Shown one piece after another: positions 33,501 through 46,383 of a stretch of 64,000 nt of DNA (its first letter is position 1; the number at the start of each line of letters is the position of its first letter). A model generated the notes under the pieces. The model did no database searches and had not been told where the DNA came from. It worked only from the letters and a program-made list of their open reading frames with translations. Source of the stretch: Populus alba (Eukaryota; Streptophyta; Magnoliopsida; Malpighiales; Salicaceae). The stretch covers positions 4,055,157 to 4,119,156 of the forward strand of contig NC_133301.1 in NCBI RefSeq assembly GCF_005239225.2. Reading direction: 5' to 3'. The translations under genes and the position numbers were made by a program.

Positions 33501-35450
33501 TAGTATAGTGGAATTAACACCAGATACCGTGCAAGTGCTTAGAGCCGCAGATAAACTGGAGAAAGATCTGGTGCAGATTGCTGTAGAAGATTCAGTGGAC
33601 AGTGATGATGGTGGGAAGGCAATAATCCGTGAAATGCCTCCTTATGAAGCTGAAGTAGCAATTGCCAATCTGGTGAAAGGATGGATCAAGGCAAGACTAG
33701 ACAGACTTAAGGAATGGGTTGACAGGAATTTGCAACAAGAGGTACTTGTTGACTTGTTTGTACTGCTGTTTCTGTATTGATTTTTCCATCATTAAATCCA
33801 CCACTGCACAACCTTGCAGATTTATTCTATTGAATTTGGTGTCAAGTATGTCAACATTGACATGTTTCACTTACTATTGATTATGTCACAATGTTACAAG
33901 ACTTTCTTGAAAGTTAATCCATTATGCTATTGCAATCTTGGCTTGTAAAAAAGCTAACCTTTTAAGGAGACATACATCGAGGAGGCTAGAGTTGAATGTT
34001 GGCAATGAGATATTATGTTTAATTGGATAGTCTGCCCATCACAGTGGTTCTGTTATGACATTTATGATAGTTTGCAGACTTGTGATAGATTTGTGCAAGC
34101 ATTTTTTTAACCTTCCATGCTATCATATGCACTCATCTGTTGAATTTTCTCCCCAGTACCTGTCAGTTTTGACTGTCCATTCTTTTCTTTGATGTATTTT
34201 TCATATGATCTGTTATTACCTTTCCGTGAGCTAACCAGCTTGTTTAGGTCTGGAACCCGCAGGCAAATCAAGAAGGATACACTCCATCTGCTGTTGAAGT
34301 TTTGCGGATTATTGATGAAACTTTGGATGCATATTTTCAGCTGCCAATACCAATGCATCCAGCACTGCTACCTGACTTGATGGCTGGTCTTGACAGATGC
34401 CTTCAGTATTATGCAACCAAGGCAAAATCTGGCTGTGGTAAATGTTTGCAAAGCTCAAATATGTCCATGGCTTCAGTTTCTTGAGTTTCTAACAACTGCA
34501 ATCAATCTGTCTGATTTGTAGGATCACGAAATACATATGTTCCAAATATGCCAGCATTGACCAGATGTACAGCAGGATCAAAGTTTGCATGGAAGAAGAA
34601 AGATAAGTTACCAAACACTCAGAAGAGAAATTCACAGGTTGTGACAATGAACGGAGATAATTCCTATGGAGTGCCCCAGCTCTGTGTTCGTATAAATACT
34701 TTGCACAGAATCCGATCAGAGTTGGATGTATTAGAGAAGAGAATAATAACCCATTTGAGGAACTCAGAATCTGCTCATGCAGAAGACTTTACAAATGGTT
34801 TGGCAAAAAAGTTTGAACTAACACCAGCTGCTTGTATAGAAGGAGTTCAACAACTAAGCGAGGCTGTTGCTTACAAAATCATTTTCCATGACTTGAGTCA
34901 TGTTTTGTGGGATGGTTTGTATGTTGGAGAGCCATCATCTTCTAGGATTGAACCCTTTACCCAGGAGCTTGAGCGGAATTTGCTGATCATTTCAAACACA
35001 ATACATGAAAGAGTTCGGACACGAATTGTTACCGACATAATGAGAGCTTCCTTTGATGGATTCCTGTTTGTTTTGCTTGCGGGAGGCCCTTCTCGTGCTT
35101 TCACGCTCCAGGACTCTCAGATCATAGAGGATGATTTCAATTCCCTTAAAGATCTATTTTGGGCCAATGGGGATGGCCTGCCCGCCGATTTGATAGACAA
35201 GTTTTCGACCACAGTCAGAAGTATCCTTCCCCTTCTCAAAACAGATACAGAGAGTCTAGTTGAGCGTTACAGACGTGTAACCTTGGAGACATATGGCTCT
35301 TCTGCCAGGTCTAAACTTCCATTACCTCCAACTTCAGGGCAGTGGAATCCTACTGACCCAAACTCGCTTCTCCGTGTGTTGTGTTACCGGAATGACGAAG
35401 CAGCATCAAAGTTTCTCAAGAAAAACTACAATTTACCCAAGAAACTGTAA
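30531..35450 (+). CDS. DUF810 / MUN-domain (Munc13-like) protein, 5 exons
   Basis: Exons are 30531-31034, 31729-32589, 33286-33741, 34248-34437 and 34522-35450. All introns are GT-AG and the total is 979 codons plus TAA. The start MASLFRELSLGHSKR matches the N-terminus of the Arabidopsis DUF810 group (about 990 aa; AT2G25800 type), not the shorter N-terminus of PATROL1. After a Ser/Pro-rich leader (residues 1-130) come LTVGELMRAQMRVSE and RIESIVLPLELLQQL. The large helical MUN region includes AFAQ-RMEKADSSRRASKN across the exon 2/3 junction, then RWHPFSAGVAVATLHACYG and VWNPQANQEGYTPSAVEVL, ending FLKKNYNLPKKL. Munc13-like MUN domains act in vesicle tethering and priming, and PATROL1 moves the plasma-membrane H+-ATPase. 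A trafficking role here is inferred from the family. Intact. Confidence 0.93.
31516..31540. repeat. (TA)n microsatellite in DUF810 intron 1
   Basis: About 12 TA units near the middle of the 694-bp first intron. Confidence 0.85.
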
Positions 35451-36683
35451 CACACTGAGGTGATGTACATGGTAACTAAGCAGGCCTTGTCCTGTGGTTC
35501 TACTTGTCTTTGGCGAAGATGACCCGAACAAATTCCTCCCTGTGGAACAAGTAGGACTGCAGTTGAACTTGTATAGTACTCTGTCAGTTAATTCCAGTCG
35601 CTCTTTACCAGGATCAGCTAATCCAGAGTGAAGAAAAATTGATAGGGGATGAGTCTTGCCAAGCTTGCTTGGTGGGCAAAATGGCAGAAGATCCAGGACA
35701 ATTTATTTGACTAGCTCACCAGATTTCTTCAGCCCTACAAAAATTTTTTTGTCTATTCTCTGCTGCATTTTTTCTTTGACCTTGCCGAGGTTCTTTTTTT
35801 CTCTCGATAAATTCAATGTTAGCGAGTAGTAGTTCATTAAACGGTGCAGTCCTGGTATAGCTTCATTATCTCGATTGTAGTGTATTCTTTTGTTTCATTG
35901 GTTGATTTGTCCTGTTCCTGTTTGTTCTCCCTCTCATATCTCTCCTTCTCCAACAGCATTTCTTACCTATATCTCATCTTAAACTCAACACTCCCTCCAT
36001 CTTTCCTTGCCACTCGAATTGGCTAGCCGTCAAGACCACCAAACTATTTTCTGCACAAAATAGTCCAATTCAGTGCTCGGAAGTTTTTTTTTTTTTTAAA
36101 AAAAGAAAACTTGGAATGCGCAAATGCTGAGCATGAGGGCACACAAATGCTTGTTCAGGCGGCGTAGTGCATCACTCGAATGTGATGGAAGGATCATGAT
36201 TGCATCGGAAACGAATACTCCGGTAGTAGAAGAAACCATCAGGTTCAAACTTAGGTCATTTGCATTTCTTCAAGCATGCCATTATACAACAATAGTTGAA
36301 ATTTCTCCATGGCAACCCATCATCGATACAACTCAGATGAAAACTTCAATGGCGGAGATTTGTTAGCATCTGGGCGCCTCCTTTTCTGCTAAACAGAGAC
36401 TTGTAATGCAATCCTGCAAAAAGATGTGAAGTTCGATGTCTGCAGCCTTCTCAAAGTAAAACTTCTAGAAAGAGTGGTTTCTCTTGTGAAACATTGGCTA
36501 TGCAAAACCTTAAACAAACATGTTACACAAGCATGTACAGAATTCCAAATCCACCATCGACATTCGACATTCCTTTGAAATGATGGTGATCATGTGGCTT
36601 GAATGCTTGGTCACCAGGAAAAATAGATAAGGTAGCCAAACGTACTGTGCATTAACATCTTCATGCATGTCAAAAACAAAGCA
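35451..36683. other. Convergent 3' UTRs and short intergenic space
   Basis: The left part (to about 35900) is probably the 3' UTR of the DUF810 gene, and the right part (from about 36400) that of NUP85. The two genes are tail to tail with about 1.2 kb between stop codons. A small plus-strand ORF at 36124-36366 has no recognisable domain. Confidence 0.5.
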
Positions 36684-39070
36684 TCACTGTTCTTCTAAGA
36701 TGGCACGCCCAAGATTTGTAGCAAGGGCCAGCCTAACAGAGTCTAATGCCTCCGCTGGCAAGTCAGTGGCAACAACGCCTGGACGCAGGCTTGCCATGGA
36801 CAATTCTTGCAGTTTATTCAACAAAAGGTTCGTTTGAGAGACATTTAGCAAAGGTCGCCCTTGCCAGCTAAGCAGTGTCAACTGCAATAAAGAACCATCA
36901 ACTAGCAATTAGTCCGGCATGCATGAATTCTCAATTAATCATATGCACATTCTGTAACACAAAAACCTACTGTTAAAATATATCAAACAAAATTTCAAAC
37001 TCAACAAGAAATTGAGATAAAATAAATATGGTTAGCCTGCTCAATATTGAAAACCTGCAAAAAAATGTAATCTGGCAATTACATTGAAAAAAATCCAGAC
37101 CAGTTGCAATATATGGAAATTCCAAGGCATGCACAGAATAAACTTCTACAATACACTGCACTGTTTGCTATCTCAGATATTATTTATTCTGTGTATTGTA
37201 GCAAATAATATCTGAGGCAAGACTTTAGGCAAAAAGTTCCTGCAGGCAAGTGAACAGTGCAATAAAACTGCACTGTTCACTATTTTTTAGTGAACAGAGT
37301 ATGCAATACACTGTTCATGTTAATTACACTGTTCATTGAACAGTGCAATTAACATGAACAGTTACAGAAAAAACATCACAACGCAGTATTGGCCCACGTC
37401 CGGAAAGTGTTTTCCAAGAATTAAAAGCGGAAAACACTTTCCTTATGTTAAACTTAAACTTTTCCTTTGACAATTGAATTTCCTTTGACTCACTTTCCAT
37501 GTATTTGACAAACATGGGAAAGTGAGGAAAATGGTTTCCAGGAAAGTGTATTTGCCTAAGGCCCCGTTTGTTTCCAGGAATTCACTTTCTAGAAACCATT
37601 TTCCTCACTTTCCCATGTTTGGCAAATACATGGAAAGTGAGTCAAAGGAAATTCAATTCCGGTCAAATGAAAAGTTTTAAGTTTAACATAAGGAAAGTGT
37701 TTTCCGGTTTTAATTCTTGGAAAACACTTTCCGGATGTGGGCCAATACTGCGTTGTGATGTTTTTTATGTAACTGTTCATGCTAATTGCACTGTTCAATG
37801 AACAGTGCAATTAACATGATTGCATACTCTATTCACTAAAAATAGTGAACAGTGCAGTTTTAGTGCACTGTTCACTTGCCTGCAGGAACTTTTTTTTTTT
37901 TAAGTGCTATTTTTTTAACATTTAAAAAAATATATAGTTTAGAGTGAATTTTATACCTTAATATTTTATCAATTTTATTACATGCTAAAAATATTATTAA
38001 AACTATAGTTTTTATCGGATGTATTTCGTACGTAATGAAATTATAAATGGTTTCATAGAATAGTAAAAAATATTTCACAAGCTTATTTCTTTATAATATG
38101 ATATGATATATATAGTTATATTTTATAAAATAAGCTATGTATGAATATATAATATATAAAAAAAAATTCATCATTATACATTTTAGATTTTTTTTTTTTA
38201 TTGTAAGTGATTAAATATTTTATATATATTAGATAAATTTGAAAAAAAAATATTAATAAATTATTTTCCAGTTCATTTTCCATAATACAACCAAATACTG
38301 GAAAGTGTTTTCCATAACACTATCAAACATCGGAAAATACTTTTCCGGAATTCACTTTCCCCGGAATTCATTTTCCAAAAGGAATTCACTTTACTGCAAA
38401 CAAACGGGACCATGTTAGAGGGAGGAAAGGAGAAAAAGCTTACAGAATCATAAAGAAGAGGCAGCCAGAAACGTTGAGGAGTAGAAGGGTTCTTCATAAG
38501 CTGCACATTCACAAAACAGAAACTAATAAAAAACCAAACCTTGCAACATATATTTTATTAAAAAAAAAACTCCATCCAAACAGGAGATCCGAGATACCAA
38601 TGCGTGTACTGCAAAATCACAGCTTATTGCTGCTTGTGCAACCACTTCATATTTCAACAAGTGCACTACATTACAAGATCCAGGGTCTTCAGAATTTGTA
38701 GATTGTATTGACTGATGCACATCAATAGGATAGAAAGTTTGTTTATTAAACATACCAACATGAGCAAGTCAGAAGCATGCCGAGCAGCATCTGGAGTTTT
38801 CCTATCACAAACCTGCTGTAGCAATTTCTTGAAATCCCTATACCTGTGACACATCTAGTTTTAGAACCAAGATTGAAAATGAAAAGAAAAAAAGAAATGG
38901 AAATGAAGAAGGGAGGATTATGATCACTGCTGAATTAGAGAAAACTTATACTTGTGCAGAAACTCAAGATTCCCAGCAGGCTTTGATTCCGAACCCAACA
39001 ATTCAATTAAACCCTCCCATTGCTGTATAGACAAACAATATGAAAAAAAAAGAAATTAACAAGGTTATTA

Positions 39071-39123
<53 letters not shown>

Positions 39124-42100
39124 GCTCAAGTAATTTAGCATTGGCTGGCTGATCAAATCAATGATTGCAATGACAACCACCTTGAAGCTTTCACCAGAGA
39201 TTGACTTTCCAACAGAATCAAACAACTGCTGGGCAATCTTGTTAAGGAGAAATTCATCCCGAGCTTGCTGAAGCCAGAAAACTCCCAAACCTTTCCTACC
39301 ATGCTTCCAGTGGTACACTCCAGCAATCTATACACAATTATTAAATTTGTTAGTATAAATGCCCATGTACCTAAAGTCTTGCAATACTCAGGAGAATCTG
39401 GCACTAAAAGACTTCTGCGTGTATACAATATAACGTGTTTAAGTTTCACTATAAACAAAAGCTACAGGCAGAGAATTCACTGAGCTCAAAGATACAAGAC
39501 TTTTGGTGTATTCATACATAAATAAAATCGGGGATGTGTTTTAAGATTTCATATACCTTCATAATGTTTGAGCTGACATGGTCGAGTTCATACAGACGGC
39601 AAATTTCTAAATTCTGCAGGCAGACACATAAATGTCTATCAATCAAAGATTTAAACATCAACTATAAATGCATCCAAAAAATTGACACAGGGATGACACT
39701 TCAAGATGAACCAATTACCTTAAGCAACAATTGATTGTGTTGGGCAGGCTGCCTGTATAATAAAACCTCCAACAAACTCATTCCTTGCCTCATACACGAT
39801 GTCAAGTAAACAGGAGCAATCTGCAGGCAGAAGAGAATTGAATTAAGAGATACTAGACAAAATAGGAACGGGTAAATTACTGCCAGGGTAATTACACAAA
39901 AAGGAGCAGTTAATAAGGACAAAAATAAGACAAAACAGTGCCTAAAAAATGAGCAATAGAACAGATAGAATATCAACCTCCACACTTCATATTCAAGAAC
40001 CTTATACCTTGAAAAGTACACAACCAGGAACTTTAAGGTTGAATCCCAAAGTAATTGGGTTGGCCCTCTCCAAGAACAGGCATAATTTATTATTTGTTTT
40101 TAACTGAAACTGAATTTCTAAATGCAATGAGGTAATAGAAAGTAAATTGAAGTTAAACATCTCCTAGCATAAGGATAAATGAAAGGACATTTGAGTTTCT
40201 TTTTTATCCAAACAGGTCAGATCTACTTTTGCATCAAAATAGATTGTGTTGGAGCTCCTTCATGACAGCCCATGCTAGATGTCAAAGTTATACCATTGTT
40301 TAGATACAATTCTGCCTCTTCTACAAGATTTCAAATTTGTGAATGATTTATTCTTGAGCTCAGTTCCAATTGTGTACTAAATTGCATATCCTTCTCCTTA
40401 AATCCTACTTTTGTATATATTCAAATATACTGTACATTCCGTATTCATTACACAAGTTAGTTTGGATTCAAGGATCTCAAGTATGAAATATTATGTACTG
40501 ATCTACTACTTGTATTAAAACTAACCTTCTAGCATAATCTGTCATTATTACAAAGGATTTAATTAGCATGCCATGATTCAAGCAGTTTGCACTTACTTGC
40601 CAAGTCAAGAAGTGAGAAGTTAGAACTTGAGCATAGACAAGACGATGGAGCTCTTCCATACTTATTCCCCCTATGTCATCATGCTCCTTGTGTAAAAGAA
40701 TATCTGCTTGGTCACTCCTAGCAGTCAATAACTCTATGGCATGAGTCACCATCCTGTTGAAAAGTCATCAAAATATAGTTTAAAAGGGTTGTTTGGTAGA
40801 AGTTTTCTTAAAAGACAATAAAATAAGCTTCTACATGTTGAACCAAAATGAGGATGGAGAGAAAATTAATAAAACTACCAAGGACCAAACCCTCTTGAGC
40901 ATTCAGCCAATACAACCTGCAAATGTTTGAAAACTCAGAGAGTTAATAAGAAAAAGAACAAAAGGGAGTAAAACAATGGACAATACAACCTAGCAGTTTC
41001 AGATCCAAATAGCTCACCTCAGTATTTTCCCCAATAATTCCAATTATTAGCCGCAGCAGCTTATGTGGACTAGACATTGGTTTCATCTCAATGCATTTCT
41101 GAGCTAGGTTGTACATGCTTTCAAACCCCTGACCCAAGAAAAGAATTAAATGGAATCTCAAATCTTGCAAAAAGATAAAAAAATCATCAGCAGCATAGGA
41201 TTAAGACACAAATAATTCAATAAACTTAAAGAATAGTAAATATGCACTTACAACAGTGAATGGCCTTATGAACAGGAAGTGAGATATATACAGCTCTATC
41301 CAATGGGATGTTGCAGTGCAGAGAATCCTGATGCTTCCCAGCATGATCTGGATCAGATTTTTCAAGCCCTCCCTGGTTTGACGGTGATCGCATAGAACCC
41401 AGAATGCACTGGAATCCAGCTTAGTTATTTGTTCTCGCCATTTCTCCCATGCCTAGAAAATAAAAGATACTAAGCAACATGGTTATGAAAATAACCATAT
41501 ATATATATAGGAAAAGAAGATAGAAAGATTCAAATATAATACTAAAATGCACAAGTACCTTCACAAAATCAGGTTTGGCTTTAAAGCATTCACCTAATTT
41601 TCCATTTTTTAATTCTGGACGCATGCGTGGCATCATTGAAATTAGAACAGCTACAGTCTCAACTAGCCCATTCTCTGTCTGCTCAATAACAGAAAAACAC
41701 ACAGGACTTAAAATGCAACTGTGAAAACAGATGCATGGATACCAAGGAATCTTCATTTTGATAAAGATTCACATAATGAATCATGAAGCACAAAACTCAA
41801 CCTAAAAATGAAACCCAAACAACTTATGCTGGTTGGTTAAAAAAAAAATCAAGGACAAAACATTGTAAAATTCCTCAAATTGTAATATATCAGCTCAATC
41901 ATCAAATGTATGGTTATTACATGTTTATGGACAGACATAAACTCCACATATGTCAAATAAAGACGCTCTCAAGCAAAGAGGTTTATATTAAATGAACAGT
42001 TAAGATTTTAATGTCAATTGACATTTACAGACTAACCAATACTTCGCCAGGCAAGCAAAAACAGTCACTAAAAATAGCATCCTTCTCAAGGTGACAATCT

Positions 42101-43870
42101 AAAAGGCATAAAATGTTTGCAGAAAATGAAATTTAAGAATAATTTTCAAACAGTGTGCACATATTCAATCAATCATCATTAAATTCTTACCAACCTCTCT
42201 AAGGCCAATCTGATCCAGTTGATAAGATCCATGCAAGCGCAAAAGTTTCACCTGCAAGAAAAAAACATTAAGTCCTGCATTAAAACATTTGTCATCATTT
42301 CATTGCCTATAAGAGGAACTATACCACTCAACATACTACAGGAAAGACTGGACCCAAGACCACTTTACCACAATCTCTAGCCAACCAACTGCTAGTGCAG
42401 ATGATATCACCTCCCAATATTTAGGATCATCTTCAATGACCTGCATAGAGCAATCATATAAGATCTGATATTCAAAAGAGAAAAAAGTGAGTTCACATAG
42501 GTTTTGACCTTGGATATAATAAATGTCAAATAAGTTGCACAAAAGTCCAATCTAAGAATTGATTCAATTGAACATATGCAACCAAATTTCACCTCATTTC
42601 AACATTTTAAGCTGGAGAGGCTTGCCAAACATCCAGCATTCCCATAGATAGTAGACAGAAATAGACTCGAGCTCCATTCATGGACAACCCAATACAGAGA
42701 AAACTTTATGCACTAACAGGATTACATTAAGCAATATTGCTTGCCACCTTTCCCAATCATGATATTGCAAAATCAATTTCAGATCATATGACAGCATAAG
42801 TTTAACATTTACGCTCACAAATTTATTAGAAACTTGGCTAAGCAAAGAAAAAAATCAAACTGTTTAATAGAACTTGAAAAACAAAATCCAGAACATAATC
42901 AAACCTGTAAGGTAACTAGTGTCCCTTGAAACTCCACAAGTTTTGAATGAACAGCTGGCTGGTCACCTGATAACAGGCAATCATAATCCTGGCAAAACCA
43001 GCAAGAATAAGAACAGCAGAATTAACAAAAGGGTTCGATCAAACACAACCCCCAAAATATCACACAAGATAGAAAGCATAAATGATCATTACAGCCAACC
43101 AATCGACAAGGCGTTCTGGCAACCAACTCTGACATAATTTGTCTGCATAAAACATTTCCATCAGCTCCCATGCTGCCTTTAAGCTCGTTGGTTCCTCACC
43201 TTTCTACACAAAATGATTCACTTAATTAAACAATCAACCACTAATTCTAAACTCTAAATAAATAACAATTGCGCCAAGGAAACTTCACCTTTAAAACTTC
43301 TTTAGGATCTTCAATTAAAGGATTATAATTTGACTTCGGATTCCCAAGTAGTTCTTTTATGTCCTTGCTGTACTCCATTACATACTCCCACCTAAAGAAA
43401 ATAATTTATCTCATTTTTTACTAAAAATAATTCAATAAATAAACATAAATACTTTAAAAACAACAATTCAAAACTTGCCAGTCAAGGTGAAATGGAGAGG
43501 GACTTGATTGTAATTTAGATAAAATTGAAGCTGAATTCTTGCGACTTTGAAGGAGCGCGAAGGGCGTAACAGAGCCGTAGGCAATGCGCCTCCACTGCGC
43601 TGGTTCTCTGACGTCGGCGGCTCCGCTGTCGAGATTTACCTCCACAACTTTTCCCCCAATTTCTCCGTCGGAGTCGGAATTGGAAGGCGGGTTACGGAGT
43701 AATGACACGCGAAGATTGTTTCCTCGGGCCCAGGAGATTGAGACGCGAGAGATTGGAGGTTTTAGGCCGTGGTGAAGCGGGTACACCACGGCGATTTCAG
43801 TGTCTGGCACGAATGGGACTAACTCGCCACCGCTGGCAGAAGCCGCAGAATCCGCTGCGACGTCAGGCAT
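36684..43870 (-). CDS. NUP85: Nuclear pore complex protein NUP85, 18 exons
   Basis: Exons from the 5' end: 43479-43870, 43289-43391, 43093-43203, 42905-42988, 42369-42440, 42195-42251, 41559-41678, 41252-41452, 41018-41128, 40879-40916, 40597-40753, 39719-39820, 39557-39613, 39181-39327, 38952-39022, 38756-38843, 38444-38500, 36684-36881. All join in frame, giving 721 aa, close to the plant NUP85 length. NUP85 is an alpha-solenoid (ACE1) scaffold subunit of the Nup107-160 Y complex at the nuclear envelope. Recognisable stretches include YPLHHGLKPPISRVSISWAR near the N-terminus, DDPKYWEVISSALAVGWLEI, GVYHWKHGRKGLGVFWLQQA and a C-terminal LNKLQELSMASLRPG. Intron 1 appears to use a GC donor (CTG|GCAAGT) with a TTTAG acceptor; other introns are GT-AG. 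Intron 17 (36882-38443) contains a foldback element. Intact. Confidence 0.94.
37231..37895. repeat. Long foldback inverted repeat (arms about 318 bp)
   Basis: The left arm (about 37231-37547) starts aaaaagttcctgcaggcaag. The right arm (about 37577-37895) ends cttgcctgcaggaactttt. The arms match nearly throughout: gtgaacagtgc, the cgcagtattggccc region, ggaaaacactttcc and ctcactttcccatg all recur in inverse order around a spacer of about 30 bp. It lies inside NUP85 intron 17. Confidence 0.88.
37560..38411. mobile_element. MITE-like element with GGCCCCGTTTGTTT ends
   Basis: The left end ggccccgtttgtttccagg and the right end read in reverse (ggtcccgtttgtttgcag) are terminal inverted repeats. 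Subterminal ggaattcac and ggaaaa motifs repeat at both ends. It is 852 bp, AT-rich inside, and non-coding. The foldback arises because its first ~335 bp are also present, inverted, immediately to its left. I could not define a TSD. Confidence 0.7.
39071..39121. repeat. (ATT)n microsatellite in NUP85 intron 14
   Basis: About 17 uninterrupted trinucleotide units within the intron between exons 14 and 15. Confidence 0.92.
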
Positions 43871-44679
43871 TTCGATAGAGGAGTAACGGAAATGATGGAG
43901 AAGTAACGATCTAGGGTTCTGGAGGGGTTTTGGAAGGAAAGCAGGACTGAGTGACTGTTATTTTATCAGTTTGCTTCATGTGTAATAAACGCAGCGTTTT
44001 TATCTACCCGTGGTTTTTCTATTACGAAAACCTATAAATTGGATCCACCATCTAAAAATTTTATCGACTAAAGTCCTAAATGATCCCTGCCTGTGCCTTT
44101 GCCTTTGCCTTCACTAAAATATCATAATTAATTTTCAATATTCCATATAACAAATATATTAAAAGACATGAGAGATGCACTTTAGCTATCCTCGTATTTC
44201 TTTTATTCATCACTGGTGATTATTTTGTCCTTTTCATAAAAAAAAAAATAGATGCCTCAAGATATTTTGGTATTTTCACATTATATATAAGTTATTACAG
44301 TTTATTTGATGGTATTTTTATCTATTCAATGCTTTCATAAATAGTAAAATAATCAAAATACCATAGGAGCAAAAGAATTAAATGGTGTCGAGTAGAGATA
44401 TATAGGTATTTTGATATTAACTTTGATTTTTTTTTGTTAATTGTAAGTTTAGTTATGAACAATTATATAATTAACCATTAAATAATAATTTCTTATTAAA
44501 AGCAGTGTTCTAGTTGTAAAAAATAGTCGTTTGTCGTTTCAAATTATTATTTCACTTCTCTTCTTCAACTATAGACGGGGTATGTGCTCCAAATTTAGTA
44601 TCGCCAACTACCCTTTCTTCTTTTTCTTCATTTATTTCTCTCTTATATCCTCATAAATACACTATGGTCCTTATTTATT
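43871..44679. other. NUP85 upstream region
   Basis: No TATA box is evident within 100 bp of the NUP85 start. The sequence becomes AT-rich by 44100, and no gene is seen. Confidence 0.45.
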
Positions 44680-45190
44680 TTGTTATTTTAAATTCAAACC
44701 TTTGAGTTTTGATTGTTGTTTTTTAGTCATTTTTTTTTTTGAAATTTTGTTTGTTTTTCAATTTAACCATTAATTCTTAATTTGTATATATAAGGTATTT
44801 CAATTCGGTCATTTTACTTTTAATTTCTTAAAAAAAATTTATTTGCCCTCTTATAAAAAAATTTGGCTTTCAATCTGATCCTTCAAATCAAATTTACAAT
44901 CTAATTTTTTTTTTAATGATTAGAATTTTTTTTAAAATCCTTTTGTATGTTTATATGTTTTTTCTTCAATTTCATTCTTTAATATTTAATTTTTTTAAAA
45001 TTAAACTTCATGATTTTTCTAGATTGGGTACTTCAAGTTTAATAACCGAATTATGAGTTTAAAAAAGTTAACATTTTTTTTAAAAAAAAAAAGCTTTATA
45101 ATTCCTTTTATTTTTAATCGGTTCATTCCAGTCACATAATTTAGATTGCGAGTTTAACGGGATGTCTTATGTTGGCTTAGCTCTAATTAA
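44680..45190. repeat. Relic of the 25.5-26.8 kb repeat family, reverse orientation
   Basis: The reverse complement carries gttaac, aaacttcaagtacccaat-like sequence, aagtttaat, ttaaatattaaagaatgaaa and attgaagaaaaaac blocks in the same order as an array unit. Roughly two decayed units can be traced. Confidence 0.45.
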
Positions 45191-46383
45191 TGTTTTTACA
45201 TATTTGTCATAAATGGTTTTTCATGTTTTTTTTATTCATTTTCAGTACCTAAACATTGTTTTTTGTTTAAAAAGTTGTTCAACCCTGTGGTGAAATGCAG
45301 GTACATAGGCTAGTTTATTATCATTAGAGACCAACCACTATTAATAGTTTATGTAAGGTATCTAAGGTCAGCTTGTGAGCACCGAATCAAGTCCCTGCAC
45401 TTCGAACAAGACTTATGAAACATGACGTACACTCTGCAATCTATGGCTATCAATATTATCAGGTAGAGGGAGTCAAGCTCAAGACCATATAAAGAGCATA
45501 CCTCTTAATCCTCATCCATTTTATCATTTTAGCTACCTACTAATGGTTTACTACTAATAATTGATATTTCTTTTTCATAGTTAATTTCATTAAATAAAGT
45601 ATATGGACCATAAAAATAAAATATTTAATATTTATCAAACACTTTTAGTAATATATTTTTAGAAAAAATACACAAATTATTTTAGATATTTATTTGTAAA
45701 ATTATAAATATAATAAATTATTTAAATACATAAAAAATCATATATGAAGATTGATAGAGTTAGAGGATACCACTTCCACTATCATACCCGAATAAGTTAG
45801 TTTTTTTTTTTACATTTTTCCACCTTCATTTTTGTGAAGGTAAAACCCCTTCACACTCGAGTAAACGGTGGTACAATCACCATCCTTATTTCTATTTCTA
45901 GCTCTCCTTTATTTTCTTTTAATTTTAATTAAAGCATTTTTTTTTAGTAAAATATAACTTAATTCTTATACTTAGTAAAAGTTAGATAAGGTAAATTATA
46001 ATGACCCCTTAAATATTATAAAATTGTGTGGATCATTCAAAAATTTAAAGATTTGGCAAGACATCATGTTTAAGAAAATAGTATATAAGTCTTATGTTTT
46101 ACTTAAAAACCCATAATTACTATGAGGAAAAAATAGATAAATTAAAGATTTATTAAATTGGAGAAATAATATAAATTAATTGACATAATTATTTTTTTAA
46201 AAGATGAAAATTATTAAATTCACTATTTAATTTTGGTCGATGTTTAGTTTTATTTTAATTAATATTCTTTATCTAATTTATTAATATTTCTTAAATTTAG
46301 CTATTTCTTTCAAATTATAATAAAACATTTTAGTTAAAAGATAATTAAATATTTTATAGTGTAATAGGTACAATATACATCTT
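45191..46383. other. AT-rich intergenic sequence
   Basis: No gene or clear repeat is recognised. The 45270-45520 stretch is less AT-rich but has no ORF of note. Confidence 0.4.
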
